Shown here piece by piece: positions 49,813 to 60,351 of a DNA stretch of 64,000 nucleotides. The stretch is from Alphaproteobacteria bacterium. GTDB taxonomy: Bacteria; Pseudomonadota; Alphaproteobacteria; Rhodospirillales; WMHbin7. Position numbers and translations under genes: made by a program. The stretch lies in contig JADFZV010000001.1 in NCBI GenBank assembly GCA_015232335.1, positions 226,813 through 290,812 of the forward strand, given 5' to 3'. Each line of letters starts with the position of its first letter. Position 1 is the stretch's first letter. The notes below the pieces were generated by a model. That model made no database searches and was not told the origin of the DNA. It saw only the letters and a program-made list of their open reading frames with translations.

Positions 49813-52404
49813 TCAGGCCGTTGCCGCCGTCGCCTTCTTGGGGTTGAGCGCCGGAGCGGCCGAGATCAGCGAGGTGATGACGGCGGCCAGATAGGGCATC
49901 GACTGGACGATCAGCACCAAAGTCCACAGACGCGCATCGCGATCATGGGTGCCGTAGCTGTACAAAACAGCCGCCGCCGCCGACCATTGCAGAATGGCCA
50001 GGCCCAATTCCTCCCAGGCGCCCAATACGCCCTTCCACAAGGCGGCCTTGTTCTCCATTTTGGGGGTGCGCATGAAGGGGATCGATTTGGTGAAAATGCC
50101 GTGCAAGATCGCCCTTGCGATGATGAAGGTAAGCCCCATGCCCGCCACCGCCGAGCCGATCTGCTGCGAGACCGAGCATTTGACGCGTGTCTGATACAAG
50201 AATAGATGCGTTGCCAGCTTGTAGAAGAAGACGAACAGGGTGGGAATGGCGAATTCCGCCAGCGGGAAATCGAAATAGCGCGGAGCCAGGACTAGGCCCA
50301 GCGACCATAGAATGCTGGCCGCGGTGAAGACCAGGAACAGGCCGTCTGCCATCCAGGGAAGCCAACCGGCCACGAACTGGAATTTTTGGGCGAAGGAGAG
50401 GTTATTGTCGGACCAGGGCAAAAGCGAGCGCCAATGGCCCTTTAGAATCTGCATGGCGCCGTAGGCCCAGCGATAGCGCTGTTTCTTGTAGCCCATGAAG
50501 GTGTCGGGTGTGAGGCCCTTGCCGAAGCAGTGATTGACATAGACCGAGTGATAGCCCGCTTCCAGGAATTTGAGCCCCAGCTCGGCATCCTCGCAGATGA
50601 AGCCTTCGCCCCATTTGCCTGCCTTCTCCAGGGCATCCTTGCGGATAAGCGTCATGGTGCCATGTTGAATGATGGCGTCATATTCGTTTCGGGCCACCAT
50701 GCCGATATGAAAGAACCCGGCATACTCCCAATTGATCATTTCCTTGAAGGTGTCGTTTTCCCATTCGCGATGATCCTGGGGGGCCTGCACCCAGGCCACC
50801 TTCGGATCGTCGAAATAGGGGGTCAGCGACTTAAGCCAGGTGGAATCGACCAGATAGTCGCTGTCGATGACGCCGATCACCTCTGCCTCGGGATCTGTTT
50901 GGGAGAGGGCGAAATTCAAAGCGCCCGCCTTGTAGCCCGGCCATTGCGGCAGGTGAAAAAAGCGCACTTTGCTGCCCAGCTTGGCGCAATATTCCTCGAC
51001 CGGCTGCCAGACTGCCGGGTCCTTGGTGTTGTTGTCGATGACCAGAATCTCGAAATCCGGATAGTCGAGCTGCATCAGCGAATCGATGGTCATGATCAGC
51101 ATCTGCGGCGGCTCGTTGTAGCAAGGAAGGTGCAGCGACACCTTGGGCAGCTTTGCTTCCCGGGGGCTTGCCGGATCATGCGGCGCGAAATGGCGCTTGA
51201 ATTTCTCGGTCCAGGTCAGTTCGGTGAATTCGAAAGTGGAAATCAGAATCACGAACAGAAGGGCGATCTGGCCCGGCACCAGCATGGTCCACATCACCTC
51301 GGGCCCTGGTGCGAAATCCTTCAGCACCGGAATCGAGGCGGCCCACATCACCACGGAAGCAGATGCCATGGTCATGGCGGCGAAGAACAGGCGTCCGCCC
51401 AGTTTGATCTGACTGCGGCGCCACAGGAACCAGACCAGGGGCAGAAAGCCCATGGCGGTGGCGCCAGCGGCCAGCATCGGCCATTCCTTGATTTCGACCA
51501 CGGGGCCTTCCATGGGGAATTTCTGGCGCCGGTCGGCGTCGAACAAGCCCCAATGGGCGCCCACCGACCATTCGATCTCGTTCTTCCAGGGCTGGTCGAA
51601 GGCCTCGATGATATTGTAGTCGATGTTGGTTTCCGTGGCCGTCTTCAGGAACTTGCGCAGGAACAGGGCCTGACTGACCAGCGACGGTTCAGCCCCGCCC
51701 CGCATCTTGCCCGAGCTGGGCCAACCCACTTCGGTGATCACCACATGCTTGCCGGGGAAGGTGGACTTGATCTCCTCATAGCGTTTCAGAAGATAGTCGT
51801 TGGCCTCCTCGACCGGCACACCTTCCCAATAGGGCAGGATATGGATCGAGATGTAATCCACCTCTTTGGCCAACTCAGGGTATTTCAGCCAGACATACCA
51901 GGGCTCGGCGGTGCTGACCGGCACGCGCACGCGTTCTTTCACTCTGCGGATATAGCGCACAAGCTGGGGCAGCGTGACGTCGCCCCGATGCAAAGCCTCG
52001 TTGCCCACAATCACCCGCTCGACGTTCTTATAGTTGCGGATCTGGCCCATCAGGCTGCGGATTTCCGCTTCGTTGCGGCCCAGCCGGGTATCGATCCAGG
52101 CCCCGGCCAGCACGCGCAACCCATAACGCGCCGCCAGTTCGGGCACCTGCTCAAGCCCGTCCAGCGCCGTATAGGTTCGCACCATGGCGACCTTGCCCGC
52201 CAGCAGCTTGAGATCCTTGTCGACGTCCGACAGCGAGGGATAGCGACCCTGCTGGGGGTTGTCGTCCTTTTGGAAGGGGCTGAAGGAAACGCCTCGAATC
52301 TGGCCTTGCCAGTCCACCCCGGTATGGGGGCGGTTGAGCCAGGCCCAGGCGGCCAGATTGACGATGACGATCAGGGTAAGGACGATAACGCCGGAAAACC
52401 GCAT
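49813..52404 (-). CDS. GH17-like domain plus family 2 glycosyltransferase (beta-glucan synthase-like)
   Basis: N-terminal GVSFSPFQKDDNPQQGRYPSL...VIVGNEAL...VVITEVGWPSSG (GH17); GT2 IDSDYLVDSTWL and QRYRWAYGAMQIL. Confidence 0.88.
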   Translation of the reverse strand: MRFSGVIVLTLIVIVNLAAWAWLNRPHTGVDWQGQIRGVSFSPFQKDDNPQQGRYPSLSDVDKDLKLLAGKVAMVRTYTALDGLEQVPELAARYGLRVLAGAWIDTRLGRNEAEIRSLMGQIRNYKNVERVIVGNEALHRGDVTLPQLVRYIRRVKERVRVPVSTAEPWYVWLKYPELAKEVDYISIHILPYWEGVPVEEANDYLLKRYEEIKSTFPGKHVVITEVGWPSSGKMRGGAEPSLVSQALFLRKFLKTATETNIDYNIIEAFDQPWKNEIEWSVGAHWGLFDADRRQKFPMEGPVVEIKEWPMLAAGATAMGFLPLVWFLWRRSQIKLGGRLFFAAMTMASASVVMWAASIPVLKDFAPGPEVMWTMLVPGQIALLFVILISTFEFTELTWTEKFKRHFAPHDPASPREAKLPKVSLHLPCYNEPPQMLIMTIDSLMQLDYPDFEILVIDNNTKDPAVWQPVEEYCAKLGSKVRFFHLPQWPGYKAGALNFALSQTDPEAEVIGVIDSDYLVDSTWLKSLTPYFDDPKVAWVQAPQDHREWENDTFKEMINWEYAGFFHIGMVARNEYDAIIQHGTMTLIRKDALEKAGKWGEGFICEDAELGLKFLEAGYHSVYVNHCFGKGLTPDTFMGYKKQRYRWAYGAMQILKGHWRSLLPWSDNNLSFAQKFQFVAGWLPWMADGLFLVFTAASILWSLGLVLAPRYFDFPLAEFAIPTLFVFFYKLATHLFLYQTRVKCSVSQQIGSAVAGMGLTFIIARAILHGIFTKSIPFMRTPKMENKAALWKGVLGAWEELGLAILQWSAAAAVLYSYGTHDRDARLWTLVLIVQSMPYLAAVITSLISAAPALNPKKATAATA

Positions 52405-52610
52405 GATTGAAAAAGGCCCCAAAGAAGTGGAAACAGGGCCTTGCGGCCCCTGTCTGGCCAGGGAATTACACCTTGTTCAAGGCGGAACTATGGCAAACTG
52501 CTAGGAACATTAGCAAAATCTTCTGGTCTGTGCCAGCCCGTCCGGGGGCCCATATCTTCCAGGCCGGGGCTTGCGGACCCCGAGAAATATGTTAGTTTGC
52601 CGCCCTCCAA

Positions 52611-52700
52611 GGAGGGGTGGCCGAGCGGTTGAAGGCGCACGCCTGGAAAGTGTGTGTACGGGAAACCGTACCGAGGGTTCGAATCCCTCTCCCTCCGCCA
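52611..52700 (+). tRNA. tRNA-Ser(GGA)
   Basis: GGAGGGGTGGCCGAGCGGTTGAAGGCGCACGCCTGGAAAGTGTG...GGTTCGAATCCCTCTCCCTCCGCCA; anticodon GGA. Confidence 0.95.
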
Positions 52701-52734
52701 TACCAAAAGGGCCCCCTTCGGGGCTCTTTTGGTA
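52701..52734 (+). terminator. Terminator hairpin after tRNA-Ser
   Basis: ACCAAAAGgGCCCCcttcGGGGCtCTTTTGGT. Confidence 0.8.
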
Positions 52735-52908
52735 TGGCTTGGGGGATCGGTGAACGAACCCTTGTTCGACCCCGAGTGCGCGATTTGACTCGCGCGAGGG
52801 GCGGGGAGGGGCAAAGCCCCGACCCAATCCCTCTCGCTGCGCCAATTTCAGAAAGTCGAAGCGACGCCCAGATATTCGCTCGCAAGTGTCCGGTTGCGTC
52901 TCTTGCGC

Positions 52909-54846
52909 TCAGTCCTCTTCCTCTGCCAGTAGGCGCGCCAGGATTTCGGCCAGTTCAACCGGATCGAGTGGCTTGTCGATGCAGGCATCCGCCAGGCCCG
53001 GCTCCATCGTGGGAAAAGGATAGCCCGACATCAGAACGGCTTTGATTCCACGCTGGGATTCCTTGAGGTGGCGGATAACCTCAGGTCCGCTCATGTCGGG
53101 CATCGCCACATCGCACAGGGCCAGATTGGGCCGGTTCTCCGAGGCGAGGCGCAGGGCCTCGGTGCCGCCCGGAGCGGCCAGCACCCGATAACCCAGGTCG
53201 AACAGAAGATGCTTGAGGTAATCCAGAACCGCCGGATCGTCCTCGGCCACCAGAATGGTGGCGTCAGTGGCCAGCATGGGCAAATCGCCGGGTTCGGAGT
53301 GGCGGTGTCTTAAGGGCTTGGTGGTGATGGGCAGAAAGATCGAAAAGGTCGATCCCTGGCCCAACGTGCTTTCCAGATGAACCGTCCCACCCGCTCCCGT
53401 GGCAAAGCCATAGACCATGGCCAGGCCCAGCCCTGTTCCCTCGCCCGCCTGTTTGGTGGTGAAAAAGGGCTCGAAAATGCGTTTCTTCAATTCATCGTCG
53501 ATGCCGGTACCGGTATCCGTTACACGAATGGCGACGTATCTGCCGGCTGTAACGGAAAGAAGCTGTGCTTCTGGCTCGCTTAAGCTGACCGGTTCGGTGC
53601 GGATCGAAATGGCGCCGACGCTCGACATGGCATCCCTGGCATTGATGACCAGATTGACCACGGCCTGGGCCAGTTGGCTGGGATTGATCGACGCCAGCAG
53701 GCCGTCGTCGTGCGGGGCGATACTTAAGGTGACGCGTTCGCCCAAAAGCGGCCTTAGGAAGGATTCGAGATCCCAGACGGCCTGGCCCACATCGACCACG
53801 CGCGTTTCGGTGGGCTGGTTGCGGCTGAAGGAAAGAAGCTGGCCGGTCAGATCGGTTGCCCGCTCTGCCGCCTTGCCGATTTCGACAAAACACAGCTCGG
53901 CGCGTGCGGCGTTGGAAGGATCGCGCCGTCCCATTTCGGCAAAGCCGCCCACGGCGGTCAGCACGTTGTTGAATTCGTGGGCAAGGCCACTGGCCAATTG
54001 CCCCAGGGCCTCCATCTTGTGCGACTGGCGCAGATGCTCTTCCTGGCGCTTGATTTCGGTGATGTCGGTCAGCAGTTTGACCACGCCGCCCGAGGGGGTC
54101 GCCCGCTCGCTGATGACGTACCAGCGGTCGCTGGTCAGGCGGCAGACGACGGGATCTGTATGGCCGAGATGCCTTGCGATTCTTTCGCGCACCCACTCGT
54201 CCATATGCTCGGTGTCATCGACGAACTGGCCTCGCGTCGCCGCCTTGCGCAGAATGTCGATGAAATTGGCGCCGGGAACCAGCAGGTCGGCGATCAGGGG
54301 ATAGGCCTGACGGTAGGTGTCGTTGCAAAGGACAAGGCGCATGTCGTGGTCGAACAGCACGAAGCCTTCCGAAATGCTTTCGATGGCCTCGCGGCTCAAT
54401 CTTTCCAGATTCTCCGCCGCCGCCCAGGCGTCGGCCTGGGCTTTTCGACTCTCCAGCAATTGCCGCTCCTGGTCGGCCAGCCGGGCCGAGGCGTGGTTGA
54501 TCGCCGTTTGCAGACGTAAAATCTCTACGGGTGCGCCCACGCGGTAGTCAAGATAGCGACCGCGCAGCTCCGCCAGATCTTCGGTAAAGCGCGTCGCCTC
54601 ATCCAGGGCCGCCAGGGGACGGCGCATAACCAGCGCCACGGCGCCCATCATGGAAAAAATGCCCAAGGCGATCAGAAGGATATCCGACAGCCCATGCGTC
54701 ATTCGATTGCGAATGCGAATTCCTTCGGAAAAATCAAGCAGCTCATTGCCCAGGATCAGCGCTGCCAGCAAAACGAAGATGGCCCCCACGGCAAGGATGA
54801 TGCGAGTGCCCAACCTTTGGGGAGAAAGCAATCTGATCAGGCCCAT
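52909..54846 (-). CDS. Hybrid sensor histidine kinase (TM, PAS, HisKA, HATPase, receiver)
   Basis: [73 protein letters not shown]...[11 protein letters not shown]. Confidence 0.92.
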   Translation of the reverse strand: MGLIRLLSPQRLGTRIILAVGAIFVLLAALILGNELLDFSEGIRIRNRMTHGLSDILLIALGIFSMMGAVALVMRRPLAALDEATRFTEDLAELRGRYLDYRVGAPVEILRLQTAINHASARLADQERQLLESRKAQADAWAAAENLERLSREAIESISEGFVLFDHDMRLVLCNDTYRQAYPLIADLLVPGANFIDILRKAATRGQFVDDTEHMDEWVRERIARHLGHTDPVVCRLTSDRWYVISERATPSGGVVKLLTDITEIKRQEEHLRQSHKMEALGQLASGLAHEFNNVLTAVGGFAEMGRRDPSNAARAELCFVEIGKAAERATDLTGQLLSFSRNQPTETRVVDVGQAVWDLESFLRPLLGERVTLSIAPHDDGLLASINPSQLAQAVVNLVINARDAMSSVGAISIRTEPVSLSEPEAQLLSVTAGRYVAIRVTDTGTGIDDELKKRIFEPFFTTKQAGEGTGLGLAMVYGFATGAGGTVHLESTLGQGSTFSIFLPITTKPLRHRHSEPGDLPMLATDATILVAEDDPAVLDYLKHLLFDLGYRVLAAPGGTEALRLASENRPNLALCDVAMPDMSGPEVIRHLKESQRGIKAVLMSGYPFPTMEPGLADACIDKPLDPVELAEILARLLAEEED

Positions 54847-54957
54847 GATGTGTCATCCCCCTCGGGCAGGCCAATCCTGCGCCGGGGACATGATTGCGGC
54901 TTTGGGGGGCAGGATCAAGAGTGGTGACGAAAGCGCTTCTGAGGTATAAACGGCGCG

Positions 54958-56631
54958 ATGGGTACAAACGAAACCTTGCCAGATTCCCTGCTCGACCTTT
55001 TGGCGGATGCCGTGGTGGTGGCGGATGCCGATGGGCACATTATAAAGGTCAACCGCGCCTTCGAGAAGGCGACCGGCATGACCTTGAGCCTGGTTAAAGG
55101 AAGGGATTTCAAGGAATTATGGACCGAACCGCTGGCCCTGGCCGAGGGGTTGACCCTGGGCGGCCCGCCGCAAAGCGGGGAAGCCCGCCTGGAAAAGCCC
55201 GGCGGCGAGATCAAGCATTTTTCGGTTAATCTGACCCTTCAGGAAGGCGAGAGCGAGCCGCGTCTGCTGGCGGTGCTGCACGATCTTGAGGATACGGAAG
55301 GGTCGGCATCCAAGGTCGGGCTCGATGCCTTGACCGGCCTGCCCAACCGCCATCTGTTTCACGACCGGGCCGAGCAAAATCTGCTCAATGCGCGCCGGGC
55401 GGCCAAGTCGGTCGCCATGCTGCTGGTGGGGCTTGACCGTTTCTCGGTGCTGAATGACGCCTTCGGCCATCCCGGCGGCGACTTGTTGTTGAAGGAAGTT
55501 TCAGAACGCTTAAAAAAATGTGTGCGCGGCTCCGATACGGCGGCCCGTCTCACTTCCGACATGTTCGGTCTGGTTCTGCCCATCGCTGCGGTTGACGACA
55601 GCGTCATCGTGGCCGAGAAGGTGCTGAAAAGCCTGCGCGAGCCTTTTCACATCGGTGATCGCGAAGTCGTGCTGACCGCCAGTATCGGCATCAGCATTCA
55701 TCCCACCGATGCCGATACCGCCGACCATCTGATGAAGAACGCCGACAGTGCCATGCATCATGCCAAGGCCAAGGGGCGCGACCAATATCAGTTCTATGCG
55801 GGCGAGATGAACGAGAAGGCCCGTAAGCGCCTCGATCTCGAGCAAAGGCTGCGCCGCGCCCTGGTGGCGGGTGAATTCGTTTTGTACTATCAGCCGAAGA
55901 TTCGCGTCGATGCTGACAGCCTGACCGGCATGGAAGCCCTGATCCGCTGGATCGAGCCCGGACGCGGCATGATTTCTCCCGCCGATTTCATTCCGGTGGC
56001 CGAGGAGTCGGGGCTGATTGGCCCCATCGGCCATTGGGTGCTGGCTGAGGCCTGTCGTCAGAACAAGGCCTGGCAGGACATGGGGCTGAAGCCGCTTCGC
56101 GTTTCGGTCAATGTCTCGGCGCATCAGTTTCGCGATCAGAATCTGATCGACAAGGTAAAGCAGGTGCTGCGCGACACCGGAATCGATCCCTGCTGGCTTG
56201 AACTTGAACTGACCGAAAGCATGCTGGTCGGTGATATCGAGCAGGTGGTCAGCAGAATGCGCGATCTGCGCGATCTTGGCCTTCATCTGTCGATCGACGA
56301 TTTCGGAACCGGCTATTCCAGCCTAAGCTATCTGGCGCGTTTTCCCATCACCACCTTGAAGATCGATCGGGCCTTCGTGCGCGACGTTGAAACCAATCCC
56401 TTTACGGCGGAAATCGCCCGGGCCATCATCGGGCTCTCGCGCGGGCTCAATCTAGAAGTGGTGGCCGAAGGGGCCGAACTGGTCGAGCAGGTCGATTTCC
56501 TGCGCGAGAACGGTTGCGACATGGTGCAGGGCTTCTATTTCAGCAAGCCCCTGCCGCCCGCAGAGTTCGAGGCGCGCCTGCGCGAGACGACCGAAAAGGA
56601 AGCGGCGCTAAAAGTGCAGGTGTCCGGTTAG
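54958..56631 (+). CDS. PAS-GGDEF-EAL protein
   Basis: DALTGLPNRHLFHDR...GLDRFSVLNDAFGHPGGDLLL; EAL YYQPKIRVDADSLTGMEALIRW; GGDEF signature reads SDMFG, so cyclase probably inactive. Confidence 0.92.
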   Translation: MGTNETLPDSLLDLLADAVVVADADGHIIKVNRAFEKATGMTLSLVKGRDFKELWTEPLALAEGLTLGGPPQSGEARLEKPGGEIKHFSVNLTLQEGESEPRLLAVLHDLEDTEGSASKVGLDALTGLPNRHLFHDRAEQNLLNARRAAKSVAMLLVGLDRFSVLNDAFGHPGGDLLLKEVSERLKKCVRGSDTAARLTSDMFGLVLPIAAVDDSVIVAEKVLKSLREPFHIGDREVVLTASIGISIHPTDADTADHLMKNADSAMHHAKAKGRDQYQFYAGEMNEKARKRLDLEQRLRRALVAGEFVLYYQPKIRVDADSLTGMEALIRWIEPGRGMISPADFIPVAEESGLIGPIGHWVLAEACRQNKAWQDMGLKPLRVSVNVSAHQFRDQNLIDKVKQVLRDTGIDPCWLELELTESMLVGDIEQVVSRMRDLRDLGLHLSIDDFGTGYSSLSYLARFPITTLKIDRAFVRDVETNPFTAEIARAIIGLSRGLNLEVVAEGAELVEQVDFLRENGCDMVQGFYFSKPLPPAEFEARLRETTEKEAALKVQVSG

Positions 56632-57399
56632 AGCGCCCACCAGATTCTCAAGGACCCCGATCAACGAGGCTGCAGACACGGCGTCAAAGTGCCGAGGCTT
56701 CGCTTCTTCCATATAACAGTCCTGCACGATCTCGATCTGAAGCGCATGCACCCCTTTTTCGGGTCGGCCGTAATGGCGCGTGATATAGCCGCCCTTGAAG
56801 CGGCCGTCTTGCACCCGGGTATATCCGGCTTGGCTATCGAGTGCGTCCCAGGCCGCATTGATCAGGCTTCGAGAGGCACTTTTGCCGTCTGCCGTTCCCA
56901 GATTAAGATCAGGCAGGCGCCCTTCGAAGAAGCGCGGAACGCTGGCCGGAATGGAATGGCAGTCGAGCAGCAGGCACTGGCCGAAGCGCTCCAGAATCGC
57001 CTCGACATCCGCCTTCAGCCTGTCGTGATAGGGCCGCCAATAGGTTTCTATGCGCTGGGCGATTTCCGCCGATTCCGGGGTCTGGCCCGGCTTGTAGATG
57101 GGGCCATTGTCAAAGCGCGAAAGCGGGACAAGCTCGGTATTGTCGATGCCGGGATACAGCAGGGCGCCAAACGGATCCCGATTCAGATCGACCACATAGC
57201 GGGAATGGGTGGCAGCCAGCAGGCCGGTGCCCAGCTTCTGGGAAAAGGCGACCAACTTGTCGACATGCCAGTCGGTGTCGGGCAGGGACTGCGCCTTTGG
57301 GGTGAAGCGCTCCAAGAGGTCTTGGGGGACAAATGCTCCGGCATGCGGAACGTCGATCAGGATGGGTATCTGGGCTTCGCGTCGCTGCCAGAGGTCCAT
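56608..57399 (-). CDS. N-formylglutamate amidohydrolase family
   Basis: IPILIDVPHAGAFVPQDLLERFT...VVDLNRDPFGALLYPG...LLLDCHSIPASVPRFFEGRLPDLNLGTADGKS. Confidence 0.88.
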   Translation of the reverse strand: MDLWQRREAQIPILIDVPHAGAFVPQDLLERFTPKAQSLPDTDWHVDKLVAFSQKLGTGLLAATHSRYVVDLNRDPFGALLYPGIDNTELVPLSRFDNGPIYKPGQTPESAEIAQRIETYWRPYHDRLKADVEAILERFGQCLLLDCHSIPASVPRFFEGRLPDLNLGTADGKSASRSLINAAWDALDSQAGYTRVQDGRFKGGYITRHYGRPEKGVHALQIEIVQDCYMEEAKPRHFDAVSAASLIGVLENLVGALTGHLHF

Positions 57400-57409
57400 C
57401 TCGCTAGTC

Positions 57410-58315
57410 CTAAACGCCTTCCAGGCACCACATCAGAATGCCCTTCTGGGCATGCAGGCGGTTTTCGGCTTCGTCCCAGACCACCGACCAGGGGCCGTCG
57501 ATCACGCCATCGGTCACTTCCTCGCCGCGATGAGCGGGCAGGCAGTGCATGAACAGGGCGTCCGGCTTGGCGCATGTCATCAGGGCCTCGTTGACGGCAT
57601 AAGGAACCAGATGATCCTGTCGGTTCTCGGATTCGAAACCCATCGATACCCAGGCATCGGTGATCACAACATCCGCACCCGCAACCGCCTCGCTGGGAGT
57701 TTCGGTCAGCAGGATGTTGGCCCCCTTCGAGCGGGCCCAGGCGACCACGCCTGCATCGGGCGGCAGGTTGGCCGGGCAGGCCAGACGCATGTCAAAACCG
57801 AACAGGGCGGCTGCCTGAATCCAGGTGTTGGCGACATTGTTGCCATCGCCGCTCCAGGCCACCACTTTTCCCCGGATCGGGCCGCGATGTTCCTCGAAGG
57901 TCATGATGTCGGCCATGATCTGGCAGGGAGGTGTGGTGTCGGTCAGGCCGTTGATCACCGGTACCGAGGCATAGGCGGCCAGTTCGTCCAGCTTGGCGGG
58001 ATCATTGGTGCGGATCATGATCGCATCGACATAACGCGACAGGACGCGGGCCGTATCGGCCACCGTCTCGCCGCGTCCCAATTGGGTATCATTCTGGCCC
58101 AGCACCACCACGTCGCCGCCCAACTGCTTCATGCCGACCTCGAAAGAGACGCGGGTGCGGGTCGAAGGCTTTTCGAAAATCATGGCCAGGATGCGGCCTT
58201 GCAATGGCTGGGGGCTGGCGGTCTTCTTCTGTTTGAAGGCCAAGCCCAGCTTCAACATATGGCGCAACTGGATCTCGTCGAAACGGTCCAGGTTAAGAAA
58301 ATGACGCAAACTCAT
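57410..58315 (-). CDS. argF: Ornithine carbamoyltransferase
   Basis: [26 protein letters not shown]...[17 protein letters not shown]. Confidence 0.96.
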   Translation of the reverse strand: MSLRHFLNLDRFDEIQLRHMLKLGLAFKQKKTASPQPLQGRILAMIFEKPSTRTRVSFEVGMKQLGGDVVVLGQNDTQLGRGETVADTARVLSRYVDAIMIRTNDPAKLDELAAYASVPVINGLTDTTPPCQIMADIMTFEEHRGPIRGKVVAWSGDGNNVANTWIQAAALFGFDMRLACPANLPPDAGVVAWARSKGANILLTETPSEAVAGADVVITDAWVSMGFESENRQDHLVPYAVNEALMTCAKPDALFMHCLPAHRGEEVTDGVIDGPWSVVWDEAENRLHAQKGILMWCLEGV

Positions 58316-59493
58316 GAGCCCCGCTCTCCCAGAGCCGAGAGGGCGGCGTCCAGTCTGGCGCAGCCTTCCTCGATTTCCGATTCCGTGACGATCAGCGGCG
58401 GCAGAACGCGCACGACATTGTCGCCCGCCATCACGGTCAGCAGCCCCTGCTGATAACAGGCCTCAACCACCTCGGAATTGGGCCTGATGCAGACCAGGCC
58501 TTGTAAAAGCCCCAAGCCGCGCGCCGAAGTCAGCGATGCCGGATGTTTTTTGACCAGTTCGGCAAGCCTTGCCGCCAGAAAGCGACCCTTGTCGGCCACG
58601 CCAGCCAGGAAGCCCGGCTCCAGCATGACGTCTAGCACCGTCTCGGCCACCGCCATGGCCAGGGGGTTGCCGCCAAAGGTGCTGCCATGCGTGCCCGCCG
58701 TCATGCCCTGGGCCGCCTTTTCGCTGGCCAGACAGGCCCCGATGGGAAAGCCGCCGCCCAGGCCCTTGGCCAGGGCCATGATATCGGGGGCGACGCTCGC
58801 CTGCTCATAGGCAAACAGGCTGCCGGTGCGTCCCATGCCGGTCTGCACCTCGTCGAAAACCAGCAGCAGGCCGAACTCGTCAGCGGCCAGACGCAGCTTC
58901 TTCAAATAGTCAGCTTCGGCGGGACGCACACCGCCCTCGCCTTGAACCGGCTCGACCACAATGGCCGCCGTTTGGGGGCCGATGGCATTGCGCAGCGCAT
59001 TCATGTTGCCAAAGGGGACATGGTCGAAGCCGTCGACCACGGGATCGAAGCCCTTCAGATGCTTTTCCTGGCCGCCAGCGGCGATGGTGGCCAGGGTTCT
59101 GCCGTGGAATGCCCCCTCGGCGACGATGCAGCGATAGCGTTCGGGCGTTCCGACGGCGTCATGATATTTGCGCACCATCTTAAGCGCGCATTCCATCGCT
59201 TCGGCCCCGGAATTACAAAAGAAGGCCGTATCGGCAAAGCTGTTGGAGATCAGCCTTTCGGCAACGCGCTCCTGGCCCGGCACGCGGTACAGGTTCGAGC
59301 AATGCCACAGTTTACCTGCCTGCGCGGTCAGGGCGGCGATCAGGCGGGGATGGGCATGTCCCAGCGCCGTGACGGCAACACCCGATCCGAAATCGAGAAA
59401 GCGCCTGCCGTCGCTTGCCTCCAGCCAACAGCCATCGCCCCGCTCGAAGGCGAGGTCGGCCCGGGCATAGGTGGGCATGACGGCAGATACCAT
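58312..59493 (-). CDS. argD: Acetylornithine/succinyldiaminopimelate aminotransferase
   Basis: [20 protein letters not shown]...[21 protein letters not shown]...[21 protein letters not shown]-type overlap with argF. Confidence 0.95.
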   Translation of the reverse strand: MVSAVMPTYARADLAFERGDGCWLEASDGRRFLDFGSGVAVTALGHAHPRLIAALTAQAGKLWHCSNLYRVPGQERVAERLISNSFADTAFFCNSGAEAMECALKMVRKYHDAVGTPERYRCIVAEGAFHGRTLATIAAGGQEKHLKGFDPVVDGFDHVPFGNMNALRNAIGPQTAAIVVEPVQGEGGVRPAEADYLKKLRLAADEFGLLLVFDEVQTGMGRTGSLFAYEQASVAPDIMALAKGLGGGFPIGACLASEKAAQGMTAGTHGSTFGGNPLAMAVAETVLDVMLEPGFLAGVADKGRFLAARLAELVKKHPASLTSARGLGLLQGLVCIRPNSEVVEACYQQGLLTVMAGDNVVRVLPPLIVTESEIEEGCARLDAALSALGERGS

Positions 59494-59688
59494 GGCTCTC
59501 CTTTAGGCGAACCCAATAGGGCGCGGAGGAAAGCGGCAGACTATGTTCTTTCCGGAGAATCCTGTCAACGAGGCCGAAAGCTGGGCTTGGGCTTGTGGAA
59601 AACTCTTGTTTGACTCGTGGCCGATTGCCCCACTATGTTGTGGTCCAACAGAGGGACAAACCACTAGATACAGGGGCAAGGAGGGGTT

Positions 59689-60054
59689 ATGGCCTGGACC
59701 GATGAAATCATCAATGAACTGACGCGTCTTTGGGCGCAGGGGCTTTCGACCAGCGAAATCGGCCGACGCATCGGCATGTCGAAGAACGCCGTTGTCGGCA
59801 AGGCGCATCGCCTGGGGCTGATCGGGCGCCCTTCGCCCATCAAGCGCGCCGCTCCGGTGCAGCCTCAGCCGCCCAAGGTGGTGCCCTTCGGTGGCGCTCG
59901 CGGCGGCTGTTCCTGGCCGATCGGGGATCCCAGGAAAGAGGATTTCCATTTCTGCGGTGATTCAGCCGTTCCCGGAAAACCCTATTGTCTGCAGCATGCG
60001 CAGATCGCCTATATCGCGCCCAAGAGCCATAGCAAGTCGGAAGACGCGGCATAG
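59689..60054 (+). CDS. gcrA: GcrA cell cycle regulator
   Basis: MAWTDEIINELTRLWAQGLSTSEIGRRIGMSKNAVVGKAHRLGLIGRPSPI...CSWPIGDP...FHFCGDSAVPGKPYCLQHAQIAY. Confidence 0.93.
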   Translation: MAWTDEIINELTRLWAQGLSTSEIGRRIGMSKNAVVGKAHRLGLIGRPSPIKRAAPVQPQPPKVVPFGGARGGCSWPIGDPRKEDFHFCGDSAVPGKPYCLQHAQIAYIAPKSHSKSEDAA

Positions 60055-60078
60055 TTACATCTTGAGGCCGCAGATGAA

Positions 60079-60106
60079 AACGCCGGGGATATCCCCGGCG
60101 TTTTTT
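60079..60106 (+). terminator. Rho-independent terminator of gcrA
   Basis: AACGCCGGGGATATCCCCGGCGTTTTTT. Confidence 0.9.
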
Positions 60107-60144
60107 GTTCCGTGAGCGGGCGCACGGCGCTTGAGTGTCCACTA

Positions 60145-60345
60145 ACTATCGGCTCTTCGATGTTAGACGTGGAATTCGATCGGCTGCTCAACCCGTCATG
60201 GCCGGGCTTGACCCGGCCATCCACGATTTTCCATCTGGTATATCAAGCGGGGAGACGTGGATGCCCGGCACAAGGCCGGGCATGACGATTTGCTTTGAAA
60301 ACACTAGAGAATGCAATTCCACGTGAATCGTCGAGGAGCCTAAAT
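60145..60345. repeat. Nested inverted repeat, MITE/REP-like
   Basis: Inner arms gtcatggccgggcttgacccggccatccacg / cgtggatgcccggcacaaggccgggcatgac; outer arms ggctcttcgat...acgtggaatt / aattccacgt...atcgtcgaggagcc. Confidence 0.75.
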
Positions 60346-60351
60346 ATCTCG

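Noticed and set aside
50530-52410. 626-aa plus-strand ORF opposite the GH17-GT2 gene
   Set aside because: Antisense shadow of a well-supported gene; no domain features.
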